A stretch of 8,094 bases of DNA from Candidatus Altimarinota bacterium (GCA_015489035.1 WFMP01000059.1:1-8094); one strand, 5' to 3'; counted from the first letter of the stretch, positions 1-7,190 are shown. Numbers and translations: made by a program. Notes: a model not told the origin generated them from the sequence alone.

Positions 1-447
1 GTTTTGATTCCATGATTTTTGTATCATTTTATTAATAAATCAAAATTACCAGTAGTAGAAAGAGAATTCAAATTTTGAATATTTACAAATTTACTTATAT
101 ATTTTGTATCACTTTTAATAATTATTTATATTTCTCAAAAAGTGTATTTAGATCATAATTATAAAGATATATTTATTTTTGTTTGAGCTCTGTTTATGTT
201 GGTATCAGGTTTCCTAAATTTTTCTAATCATAAAAAACTAATTTGAGATATATTAAGTTTCTTAGAATTAGAAAATGGAGTTTTCCTTTTATCTTTACTT
301 GTTTTAGAAAAAGTTGGCTTTTATATAGAACTATGAATTATAGTAGATATCTTAATGAGTTTTGCAATACTTATTATTTCTACTATGAAAATTAAGTCAG
401 TTTATGGAAGTATTAATATTGATAAATTATCTGAACTTAAAGATTAA
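1..447 (+). CDS. hyfE: Hydrogenase-4 membrane subunit HyfE-like, 5' partial
   Basis: The last 148 residues of a small integral membrane subunit of hydrogenase-4/formate hydrogenlyase-type complexes (NuoK-related end of the ion-pumping arm); the start lies outside the window. Read with UGA as Gly (residues 5, 26, 62, 82, 112) the frame is open to a TAA. Hydrophobic segments lie near residues 31-45, 57-73, 93-107 and 109-127. The C-terminal half follows E. coli HyfE as I remember it: a Leu-Glu-Asn-Gly motif (90-93), an acidic membrane segment E-L-G-I-I-V-D (110-116), and a tail N-I-D-K-L-S-E-L-K-D close to the HyfE ending N-N-L-T-A-L-K-G. It is followed after 23 bp by hyfF, the same order as in the E. 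coli hyf operon. It anchors HyfF and probably helps ion translocation. The family call is firm; hydrogenase activity is not implied (see hyfG). Confidence 0.85.
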
Positions 448-470
448 TTTTATTTATTTAACATTTAAAA

Positions 471-1892
471 ATGTTTTATATAGTTTTGTTTACAGCTGTT
501 ATTTTAAGTATATTAGCTTTTATTTTAAATAAGGAAAAGCAATTTTTAGTATTAAAGATTTCTACTATTGTTTATGCTTTATTATCTATATTTGCTTTAT
601 ACTTATTTAATATTTGATATACATATGATTATGGTATATTCTTTACTAAATATGTTTTAAATTTTAATACTTATGCTAATATAAATACAGTTTTAATATT
701 GCTTATATTGATTTTAGCTTTTCTTATTTCTTGGTATGCTTTCTATTATTTTAAAAAAGAAATAGAACACAAAGTAATTGGACTTAGAAGACTAAGAGAA
801 TATAATATTTTTGTAAATCTTTTCGTTTTTGCTATGTTACTTGTAGCAAGTACAAATAATATTTTGGTTATGTGGATAGGTTTGGAAGCTACCACTATAT
901 TTACAACATTTTTAATTAGTTTTTATGGAGTAAAAACTTCTTGGGAAGCAGCTTGGAAATATATAATTTTGTGTTCTGTTTGACTTACAGTTGGTCTGTT
1001 TGGTATCTTAATGCTTATTGGCTCTTGACTTGAGAGTTTGAATTTTAATCATATAGTTTTTTCACATGTTAATATTTTATTAGCAAAACTTTCATTTGCA
1101 TTTATTTTAGTTGGTTTTGGAACAAAAGTAGGTTTATTTCCTATGAATAGTTGGTTGCCAGATGCTCATGGCAAGGCTTCTACACCAGTTTCTGCTTTTA
1201 TGTCTGCTATTTTACTACCTTTGGCTTTGTATATTATTTTTAAACTAAAAATTATAGTTGATACTTTGATTTGAAATTCATATTTTACAGATAATATTTT
1301 ACTTTGATTTGGTATTGTTACTTTGCTTTATAGTGGTTTTATACTTATTCATCAAAAACATTTTAAAAGAACTCTTGCCTATTCTTCTACTGAAAATATG
1401 TGAATTTTGGCTCTTGCTTTGTGAATATGAAGTCCTATTGCTTTAAAATTATGAATATTACATCTTATAGCTCATAGTTTTTTGAAAACATCTAGTTTTA
1501 TGTCAGTAGGAAATGTTTTGCTTGAACAGCAAACAGGTCAATTTTCAAAAATAAGTGATTTATTGAAAAATCAAAAAATAACTTCAATATTTGTTATAAT
1601 TTCAATATTGATGCTTATTTGAGTGCCTATTTCTCCACTTTTTATTTCAGAAATTGGTCTTGTTTATGCTCTTTTTGAAAAAAATATGTGGTTAAGTTTT
1701 GTCGTAATATTTTCTTTTATACTAATATTTTCTTGAATTATTATAAATTTCTCAAAACTATTTAAAACAAAAGAAGGTACTGATACAAAAATGATAAATG
1801 AAAAAATTTCTTGTAATAGTATCTTTATTCCTATATTGTTTACTCTTGTTTTATGAATTGCTAGTATAGTAAGTATATTATTTATATTTTAA
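471..1892 (+). CDS. hyfF: Antiporter-like membrane subunit HyfF-like (NuoL/M/N family)
   Basis: A 473-residue multi-spanning protein of the proton-conducting antiporter family found in complex I, Mrp antiporters and hydrogenase-4; E. coli HyfF is somewhat longer. Diagnostic features: the membrane Glu in W-I-G-L-E-A-T-T (E139), the Lys in G-F-G-T-K-V-G-L-F-P-M (K219) followed by N-S-W-L-P-D-A-H (227-233), the broken-helix motif L-A-Y-S-S-T-E-N-M-G (302-311), and His331/His335/Lys339 in the later half-channel. These are the residues that carry protons in the family, so ion pumping looks intact. Twelve TGA codons are read as Gly, for example G311 of the E-N-M-G motif; all six Trp are TGG. The ATG at 471 is chosen because the hydrophobic N-terminus starts there and upstream sequence is AT-rich leader with no Shine-Dalgarno. 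hyfG begins 12 bp downstream, so the genes are co-transcribed. Confidence 0.92.
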
Positions 1893-1904
1893 ATTATTTT
1901 AAAT

Positions 1905-3383
1905 ATGTTGGAAATAAAAAACTTTGAAACTCTTGAGAAATTGTATAATGCTGTAAGACTTTTGAAAAATGATGAGTATTATTTTTTATGAGAGTTTTTA
2001 AGAGAAGTTGATAAAAATAATGATGAATTGATAGTTTTGTTAACTTTAGATGAAAAAGAAATTTTATTAACTTGTACTCATTCAAATCAGCAAGAATTAC
2101 CAAAAATATCTAATATTTATTATTCTGCTCATTTATTTGAAAATGAAATATATGATTTTTATGGTAAAACTACTGAATGAGCAAAAAATCATATTTTGAG
2201 ATTACATAATTTTCCTAAAAATTATTTTCCAAAAAGGAAATTATGAAAGACAATGATAAAAGAAAAACAAGATTATATTTTTACTGAAACTAAATTTGAA
2301 TGAGAAGTAAAAGTTCAAGTTTGACCAATTCATGCTTGAATTATTCCTCCTGGACATTTTAGATTTACAGTGGATGGTGAAGATACTTTAAATTTGGATA
2401 TTCAAAATGGCTGGGTTTACAAATGAATAGAAAACTATTTTTCAAAAGAAAAAGACTTACAGAAATTATTACAAGCAAGTAATGAAATAGCTTGAGATTC
2501 AAAAGTTGCTTCTAGTTTAAATTTTGCAAAACTTATAGAACAATCTGCTAATTTAAAAGTTTCTGAAATTACAAAATTGAATAGAGTAGTGTTTTTAGAA
2601 TTAGAAAGAGTTTATAACCATATTTGGACTATTTGAGCTATGTTAAATGATGTAGGACAATGATATTTATTAAATTGATTTTTAGAAATTAGAGAAGAAT
2701 TTCTAGATTTGAATGAAAGAATATTTGGAAATAGACTTTTAAATGAAATTATAGGTTTTGGAAAAAATAATGTAAATATTACAAAAGAAAATGCAGAAGA
2801 AATATTAAAAACTATAGAAAAAATAAATAACAGGTTTGAAAATTTACTAGATATTTCAATAAGTTCTACTGGAATTTATGATAGATTGGCTACTACTTGA
2901 ATTGTAAAAGAACAAACAGCTTTGACTCATTCTGCTTTATGACTTGGAGCAAAAGCAAGTTGATTAAAACAAGATTTAAGACAATTTGATGAGTATTACA
3001 AAGAATTTAATTTTAAATGTATTTTGTGAGAAAATGGGGATTGTTTTGATAGATTTAATGTGAGAGCAGAAGAAGTAAAACAGTCTTTTGAAATAATAAA
3101 AGATACTCTTTCTAAATTAGAAAAACTTTGATTTAAAGATAAAGAAACAACTCAAGAAATTAAATTAAAAGATGGATATTTTGTAGCTAGGACAGAATGA
3201 CATAGATGAGAAAATTTACAAATTATTTATGTAGAAAATGGAGAAATTAAATATTACAAATTTAAGGATCCTAGCTTTGTAAACTGGACTTTGTTAGAAT
3301 ATGCAGTTCTAAACAATATTATCGCAGATTTTCCTATTTGTAACAAAAGTTTTGATTTAAGCTATAGTGGAGTAGATGTATAA
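1905..3383 (+). CDS. hyfG: HyfG/HycE-like large subunit lacking NiFe ligands (Ehr-type)
   Basis: A 492-residue fusion of a NuoC-like 30-kDa domain (about 1-120, with E-N-E-I-Y-D-F-Y-G at 79-87) and a NuoD/hydrogenase large-subunit domain (about 130-492). The second domain starts with V-G-P-I-H-A-G-I-I-P-P-G-H-F-R-F (139-154), the entry motif of HycE/HyfG, and later has L-E-L-E-R-V-Y-N-H (231-239) and E-G-H-R-G-E (431-436). The NiFe-binding motifs are gone: where HycE has C-G-I-C this protein has A-G-D-S (196-199), and where HycE has D-P-C-Y-S-C it has D-L-S-Y-S-G (484-489), ending three residues later. It therefore cannot hold a NiFe centre in the usual way and fits the energy-converting-hydrogenase-related (Ehr) group. 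Eighteen TGA codons make UGA its commonest glycine codon. It sits on the cytoplasmic face with HyfE/HyfF. No HyfH or HyfI gene follows; these may be upstream or elsewhere. Confidence 0.9.
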
Positions 3384-3393
3384 AATATTTTTT

Positions 3394-3417
3394 CAGCAAT
3401 TTATTTGCTGTTTTTTT
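3394..3417 (+). terminator. Intrinsic terminator of the hyf operon
   Basis: A perfect 6-bp hairpin, CAGCAA-TTTAT-TTGCTG (3394-3410), is followed directly by seven T. It begins 10 bp after the hyfG stop codon and should end the hyf transcript before the structured RNA region. Confidence 0.88.
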
Positions 3418-3460
3418 GTAAAAAAAACTTCTCACAGAAAGACAGGAGAAATTAATTTAA

Positions 3461-3597
3461 ACTTTATCCTTATCTTTCCTGTTGTGATGCAGGAAAGGTA
3501 AATATAGTACCTGGTGTGGATACTATATTAACTTTATTTACTGGTGTGTAAGTAAAGCTTTTGCAAACTCACTGTTAATGAGTTTGTAGGATAAAGT
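3461..3597 (+). ncRNA. Candidate structured RNA: five-way junction with twin TGGTGT loops
   Basis: A 137-nt compact fold seen directly by pairing. P1, 10 bp: ACTTTATCCT (3461-3470) with AGGATAAAGT (3588-3597). P2, 11 bp: 3471-3481 with 3490-3500, loop TTGTGATG. P3, 9 bp: AATATAGTA (3501-3509) with TACTATATT (3521-3529); two further C-G pairs leave loop TGGTGT and one bulged A. P4, 10 bp: 3532-3541 with 3548-3557, loop TGGTGT again. P5, 8 bp: GCAAACTC (3563-3570) with GAGTTTGT (3580-3587). P1/P2, P2/P3 and P5/P1 abut without linker; only 2 and 5 nt are unpaired around P4. Three pairs (T3473-G3498, T3537-G3552, G3563-T3587) are G-U on the plus strand but A-C mismatches on the minus strand, so the RNA is read on plus. 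A smaller hairpin, TTCTC/GAGAA (3429-3450), precedes it. I see no clear promoter or T-tract terminator, and no match to tRNA, tmRNA, 6S, SRP or RNase P RNA. The rest of 3418-3618 holds no gene. Confidence 0.72.
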
Positions 3598-3618
3598 GGG
3601 ATTATGTATAATAAAAAA

Positions 3619-4518
3619 TTAAACTAATTCAAGTATTTTTTTATCTCTTCATTGAACTATACTATCTGATCATCATCATTTTAATCATTTTTCTTTTGCA
3701 AATTCTTTTGCAGATATACTTTTCCCAACTATTGCAAAGTTCCCTTGTTGTGAGTAGATAATTATGTTTGATTCTGTAAAAGTTGTTCTTACTTTTTGAA
3801 CTAGAGTTTTGAAATCTATTCAGTCAAAATCTTCTAGTTTAATGATATATTCAAAAATTCATTCTTGTTTTTCTAAAGATTTTAATTTAGATGTAATTAA
3901 TCATTCTTTAATTTTGTTTAATTCATTTTTAAGTGTTTCTAGTTCTTTTTGATTTTTATTGATTTTTTCTAAAATTTGAGCAGGAGATGAATCTAAAATT
4001 TTAGCTATTTGGTTGATATATTTTTCTTGTTCCATACTGTGTTGTGCAACTTTTGCTCAAGTTATGATACTAATTCTTTTGATTCCACTTGATACTGCAT
4101 CTTGAGAGATAATTTTAAATGCTCACAAAAATGATGTGTTTGGACTATGAGTTCATCCACAAAGTTCTACATCAGCTCAAGGTATTTTGATAACTCTTAC
4201 TTTTTCTCCGTATTTTTCATCAAAAAATGCTTTTGCACCAGATTTTACTGCTTCATCTAAACTTGTTTCAAAAATATCAACATCTATAGCTTCTTGTATC
4301 CAACTATTTACTAATTCTTCTATTTTATGTAAAGTCTCTCCAGATAAAGGTTTTTCGGAGTTAAAATCCAATCTTCCATAATCTACATCTACATAAGAAC
4401 CTGCTTGTTTGATATCTGTTCTTCAAGTTATTTTTTCTAATGCTCAAAATAATAAATGAACTGCAGTATGAGCTCTCATTTTTCCATATCTTTGTTGTTT
4501 GTTTACTTTAAGTTTCAT
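3619..4518 (-). CDS. Alanyl-tRNA synthetase C-terminal half (editing + C-Ala), stand-alone
   Basis: A 299-residue protein matching only the second half of AlaRS. The editing domain begins almost at the start: zinc-site H-T-A-V-H (17-21), I-K-Q-A-G-S-Y-V (36-43), G-A-K-A-F-F-D-E-K-Y-G-E-K-V-R-V (94-109) and C-G-G-T-H (120-124). A charged, probably coiled-coil helix (about 180-215) and a C-Ala/DHHA1 domain with the glycine-rich G-L-K-G-G-G-S-D motif (278-285) follow. No aminoacylation domain is present, and the 14-bp upstream gap leads to hicA, so it is not simply cut off nearby. It could be the second half of a split AlaRS, as known in Nanoarchaeum equitans, or an AlaX-L-type trans-editing enzyme clearing Ser/Gly-tRNA(Ala); the missing N-terminal beta-barrel of AlaX favours the former. 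The Gly triplet 281-283 is three successive TGA codons. The start is the ATG after an A/T-rich leader. Confidence 0.88.
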
Positions 4519-4532
4519 ATTTTATACTGAAA

Positions 4533-4760
4533 TTATATTTTTAAATTGTAGTCTTTAATTATTGTTTTGTAATCTTTATTTTCATATTTAGCAAGTAATT
4601 TAATAATGGATAAAGCAGTTTTAGGCTTTAATTCTTTATGTTCTGGTATAATTATAGATTTGTTGTTTTTAATAAATTTTTTATGAGATCATCTTTGACT
4701 TTTAATTTTATAATTAAACTCATTTATAATTTTAATTATTTGATTGTATGAAACTGGCAT
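4533..4760 (-). CDS. hicA: HicA-family mRNA interferase toxin
   Basis: A 75-residue toxin of the HicA family, small double-stranded-RNA-binding-fold enzymes that cut mRNA on ribosomes. The core motif is Q-R-G-S-H (22-26), with the catalytic His26, followed by beta strands K-K-F-I-K and S-I-I-I-P-E-H (35-41) and the usual final helix T-A-L-S-I-I-K-L-L (48-56). The glycine of the catalytic motif is a TGA codon. The ATG lies inside the 3' end of hicB (29-nt overlap, different frame), so translation is probably coupled. The antitoxin gene comes first, the reverse of the classic hicA-hicB order but common in the family. The AlaRS half-gene follows after 14 bp. Intact length and residues suggest an active toxin. 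Confidence 0.88.
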
Positions 4761-4950
4761 TGTTTTCAAATGACAAATAAAATTTAGCTTTTTTGAGTAG
4801 GTCTTTTTTTTCTGTTTCATAATAACAGTCTATAGCTTCCGATATGTTTTTCATAAGTTCATCAAAATTATTTCATTCAGTAATTATCCCAAGTTCTTGA
4901 ATAGTAGCACTATATCAATAATTCTTATCATATTCAATTTTTATATCCAT
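4732..4950 (-). CDS. hicB: HicB-family antitoxin, short form
   Basis: A 72-residue antitoxin with the partly degraded RNase H-like fold of HicB: an opening beta strand (D-I-K-I-E-Y-D), then Y-G-Y-S-A-T-I-Q-E-L (11-20), a short loop I-I-T-E-G-N (22-27), and the helix F-D-E-L-M-K-N-I-S-E-A-I (29-40), the family's typical S/F-D-E-L-xx-N-xx-E-A-I pattern. It lacks the C-terminal ribbon-helix-helix or HTH DNA-binding domain of long HicB proteins, so it may neutralise HicA without repressing its own promoter. Gly12 and Gly26 are TGA codons. It is separated by 25 bp of pure A/T from the unknown gene upstream and has no distinct promoter that I can see, so it is likely read through from that gene. 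Confidence 0.85.
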
Positions 4951-4975
4951 TTTATTAAAATTTTATATTTTTAAA

Positions 4976-5407
4976 TTATTCTTCTATTGTTTTTTCTTCT
5001 TCTATTTCTGTTTTATCTTCAATTTTGATTACTTCTCATTCAAAACCAAGTCTTTCTATTTGATTGAAAACTACATCATCAAGATAATACCATTTTGAAG
5101 GATACCTTATTAAGTCTAAATTTTCCAAAACAGATGGATCTTGTATAAAACCAAAAGATGTATTATCTGTATTGTCAAATACAAAAAAATTTAATCTATC
5201 AGTATTTCAACTAACTACTTGAATATAATTGTCATATTTTTCATATTCTCCAGGATAGTCTATAACAAATTCTTTTTCTTTAACAGTTTTGATGGCTTTT
5301 CATTTTTCTTTTAAAATATTTATAGCTTTTTCTTTTATTTCTCCATCTCATGAAAAAAATATTTTTGTTCAAAAGTTAATGTTTTCTCAGTTTTTGTTAA
5401 TTTCCAT
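4976..5407 (-). CDS. Hypothetical protein, possible MBL-fold relic
   Basis: A 143-residue soluble protein that I do not recognise. No signal peptide or membrane helix is visible. The middle contains E-F-V-I-D-Y-P-G-E-Y-E (46-56), which resembles the P-G-E-Y-E segment of UlaG-like metallo-beta-lactamase-fold hydrolases, but no His-rich metal motif is present; if related, it is a shortened, non-metal form. This link is weak. The C-terminus is a strongly acidic tail (last 16 residues mostly Glu/Asp with Lys and Ile/Thr). Six TGA codons are read as Gly. It lies 72 bp downstream of the sufC-like gene; that gap is almost all A/T, with a TATAAA-TTT-TTTATA inverted repeat (5440-5454) and a TATAAT box just upstream of the ATG on the minus strand, so it may have its own, possibly nearly leaderless, promoter. 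hicB follows after 25 bp. Confidence 0.7.
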
Positions 5408-5479
5408 CAAGATTATAGTTTAATTTAATAAAAAAATAGTATAAATTTTTTATATTGATTTATGTTTAAAATACAATGA

Positions 5480-6187
5480 TTATTTACAATTGTTTGGTAA
5501 TGGACAGTCTTCACATTTTCAAAGATAAAGTTTATTTAATTCCTCTATTTCTCCAGCTTTTTGCACCTTTCCATTGCAAAGTAGTAAACCATTGTCAGAT
5601 AAATTTATTAAGTCTTGATTATGTGAAACTATGATAAAACTTGTTCATTTTTCTTTTTTTTGTTTGATAATATTTATCAAAATTTGTCTTGAAGTAGCAT
5701 CAAGTGCAGTTTCTATCTCATCAAGTAGATAAACTTCTTTGTTCATCATAAAATTTGTAATAATCTCAACTTTCTTTTTTTCTCCACCTGATAGGTGAGT
5801 ATCAAGATTTCTATTTTTGTAAGTATCCCAATTTAATCCAAACAAATCAAAATATTCTTCCAACTTTTTTTCATCAAAATTATCTTTCAAGACAGCTTTT
5901 ACATACACAAAAATACTAATTCATACATATTCTGGTACTTCTTGCATAATATATCCAATTCATTTATTTGCTCTTTCTTCTACTTTTAGATTCTCTATAT
6001 TTTTATCATTAAAAAATATTTCTCCATTACTTTCTGTTAATCAAATAACGGCTTTTAATAAAGTAGTTTTTCCACTTCCATTGTGTCAAAGTAATCAAAA
6101 TATTTCTCATTTTCTTACTTCAAAGTTTATATTTTCTAAGATATTTTTATCATTTATTTTAACATTCAAATTGTTTATTTTTAACAT
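5480..6187 (-). CDS. SufC-like ABC-type ATPase with C-terminal Cys motif
   Basis: A 235-residue soluble ABC ATPase: Walker A G-H-N-G-S-G-K-T (34-41, first Gly a TGA codon), Q-loop Gln82, signature L-S-G-G-E-K (132-137), Walker B V-Y-L-L-D-E (152-157) and H-loop His189. The signature context G-E-K-K-K-V-E-I and the segment after the Q-loop (V-P-E-Y-V-G-I-S) resemble SufC, the ATPase that drives the SufBCD iron-sulfur scaffold. SufC is usually about 250 residues. No SufB or SufD gene is visible, so the assignment as Fe-S assembly ATPase rests on motifs only; a transporter ATPase is the alternative. The C-terminus adds a cysteine cluster, K-C-E-D-C-P-L-P-N-N-C-K (Cys225, 228, 234), which could bind Zn or an Fe-S cluster and is not a standard SufC feature. 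It starts 9 bp after the Fur-family gene, a clear operon pair. Confidence 0.82.
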
Positions 6188-6196
6188 TATTTTAGT

Positions 6197-6541
6197 TTAT
6201 TTTATAAATTTTCATTTTACTGTAATTTCAATGTTTTCTGCTTGAAATCATTCTGGTAAATTAAGATTAAGGTTTTCACAATCTTTATCAATGATTTTTC
6301 AACTATTTTCATCTACAAGGTGAATATGAAATCATTTATTTTTTTCAAATAGAGCTTTCTTTCAAAGGTTTGTAATTTTTTTTAATTCTCATTTATTTAC
6401 TAATTCTTCTATATTTCTATAAACTGTAGAAATACCTACTTGAGGATGTATTTTCTTTAAATTCGTAAAAATTTCATCAGCAGTAAGATGATTTTCAGTA
6501 CAAATATTTAAAATATCATTATGATAAAAAAAGGGTTTCAT
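6197..6541 (-). CDS. Fur-family metal-responsive regulator, shortened
   Basis: A 114-residue member of the Fur/Zur/PerR family, shorter than the usual 130-150. The winged helix is clear: H-L-T-A-D-E-I-F (18-25), then the recognition helix Q-V-G-I-S-T-V-Y-R-N-I-E-E-L (34-47), the strongest family signature. The first helix, with its Thr-x-Gln-Arg segment, is mostly missing. The dimerisation part keeps F-H-I-H-L-V (71-76), but the structural-zinc C-x-x-C that normally follows is D-E-N-S (77-80); G-K-I-I-D (81-85) continues as in Fur. It can plausibly still bind DNA, while metal sensing must differ. Being directly upstream of the sufC-like gene (9-bp gap), it probably controls this pair in response to iron or redox state. 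An inverted repeat overlaps the likely promoter 30 bp before its start, consistent with autoregulation. Confidence 0.85.
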
Positions 6542-6570
6542 AATTTAAAATTATTTATAAATGAGAGTAG

Positions 6571-6604
6571 TTCTTATTATTAAGAAAAAAATACAAAAGA
6601 GCAA
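6571..6604 (-). promoter_or_regulatory. Candidate fur-sufC promoter with overlapping operator
   Basis: On the minus strand TTGCTC (6604-6599) and AATAAT (6581-6576) are separated by 17 nt, an acceptable -35/-10 pair. The -10 box sits inside an inverted repeat, TTCTTA-ATAA-TAAGAA (6586-6571), of a size suited to a Fur-family dimer. The 64-bp gap contains no other candidate of similar quality. Confidence 0.4.
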
Positions 6605-6605
6605 G

Positions 6606-7178
6606 TTATTTTAATACTAATATCATAACTATAACCAAAATAACTACAATTCATATCAAAGCAATATTTGTAATTTTTTCCTTTTTTAACTTTTCATCTA
6701 TAATTTTATTTTCAATTTTTAGGTTTTCTTTTTCTACCAATATTTCTTGTTTTTCTTCTTGATAAAGTGGAAGTGCAACAGTATTTTGTAATTTAGATTC
6801 CAATGATAAACTTTTTTGTTGTAAGCTCATAATAATTTGGTTTTTCTCTTCTATTTGTTTATCTTTTTCAATTAGAACATTCAAAAATTTATTTATACTT
6901 TCATCCATATGACTTCAAACTTTTTTTACTATTTCATCTGTATCTATCTTAGGTTGTTCTATTTTTTTAGTTTGTTTTGTAATGCTAGTATTTCATTCTA
7001 AAACTACATTTGAAACTTGTTCTTTTTTTCAAAAACTACTTATTTCTTCTTCAGATAGATATACTTTGTTTGCTTTTTTTTGATGTGATAATTCTCATTT
7101 TCTTATCCGACGATCAAGTGTTCTAGTAGAAATTTCTAATTTTTCTGCAGCTTCTTCTCTTGAAAGATTATATTCCAT
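6606..7178 (-). CDS. HTH / coiled-coil / tail-anchored membrane protein
   Basis: A 190-residue protein of three parts. Residues 1-48 form a MerR/excisionase-like helix-turn-helix: S-R-E-E-A-A-E-K-L-E-I (6-16), then S-T-R-T-L-D-R-R-I-R-K-G-E-L (17-30) and a wing with K-V-Y-L-S-E-E-E-I (38-46). A polar linker (50-90) leads to a long Lys/Glu-rich helix with heptad character (about 92-168), typical of a dimeric or longer coiled coil. The last 19 or so residues (171-189) are purely hydrophobic (I, V, L, M, A) with one final Lys, a tail anchor for the cytoplasmic membrane. The likely role is a DNA-binding protein held at the membrane, either a membrane-tethered regulator or a DNA/membrane tether for segregation or replication; I do not recognise a named family. 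TGA codes Gly28, 50, 62, 88 and 176. It is 64 bp upstream of the fur-like gene. Confidence 0.82.
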
Positions 7179-7190
7179 ATTTTATACATA

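Noticed and set aside
1894..2103. Minus-strand open frame opposite the start of hyfG
   Set aside because: It lies over the conserved plus-strand NuoC-like domain and is a by-product of the AT-rich sequence.
471..3383. Many in-frame TGA codons as signs of pseudogenes or frameshifts in the hyf genes
   Set aside because: The TGA codons fall at conserved glycines and the frames run unbroken to TAA, so the genes are intact under code 25.
3461..3597. Structured region as a tRNA, an integron attC site or an insertion-sequence end
   Set aside because: There is no T-loop motif, anticodon arm or 7-bp acceptor; no integrase or transposase gene and no flanking direct repeat are visible.
3601..3612. ATTAT-GT-ATAAT dyad as terminator of the minus-strand genes
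   Set aside because: The stem is five A/T pairs with a 2-nt loop and no T-tract on the minus strand, too weak to call.
4187..4381. Plus-strand open frame opposite the AlaRS half-gene
   Set aside because: It is antisense to the conserved editing domain, whose motifs on the minus strand explain the region; its own translation shows no family features.
4519..4975. hicBA as an insertion that split a once complete alaS gene
   Set aside because: The sequence upstream of hicBA on the same strand codes for the unknown protein, not for an AlaRS catalytic domain.
5440..5454. TATAAA-TTT-TTTATA inverted repeat between the sufC-like and unknown genes
   Set aside because: It is made only of A and T in an almost pure A/T spacer, so chance is a sufficient explanation; mentioned only within the neighbouring gene entry.
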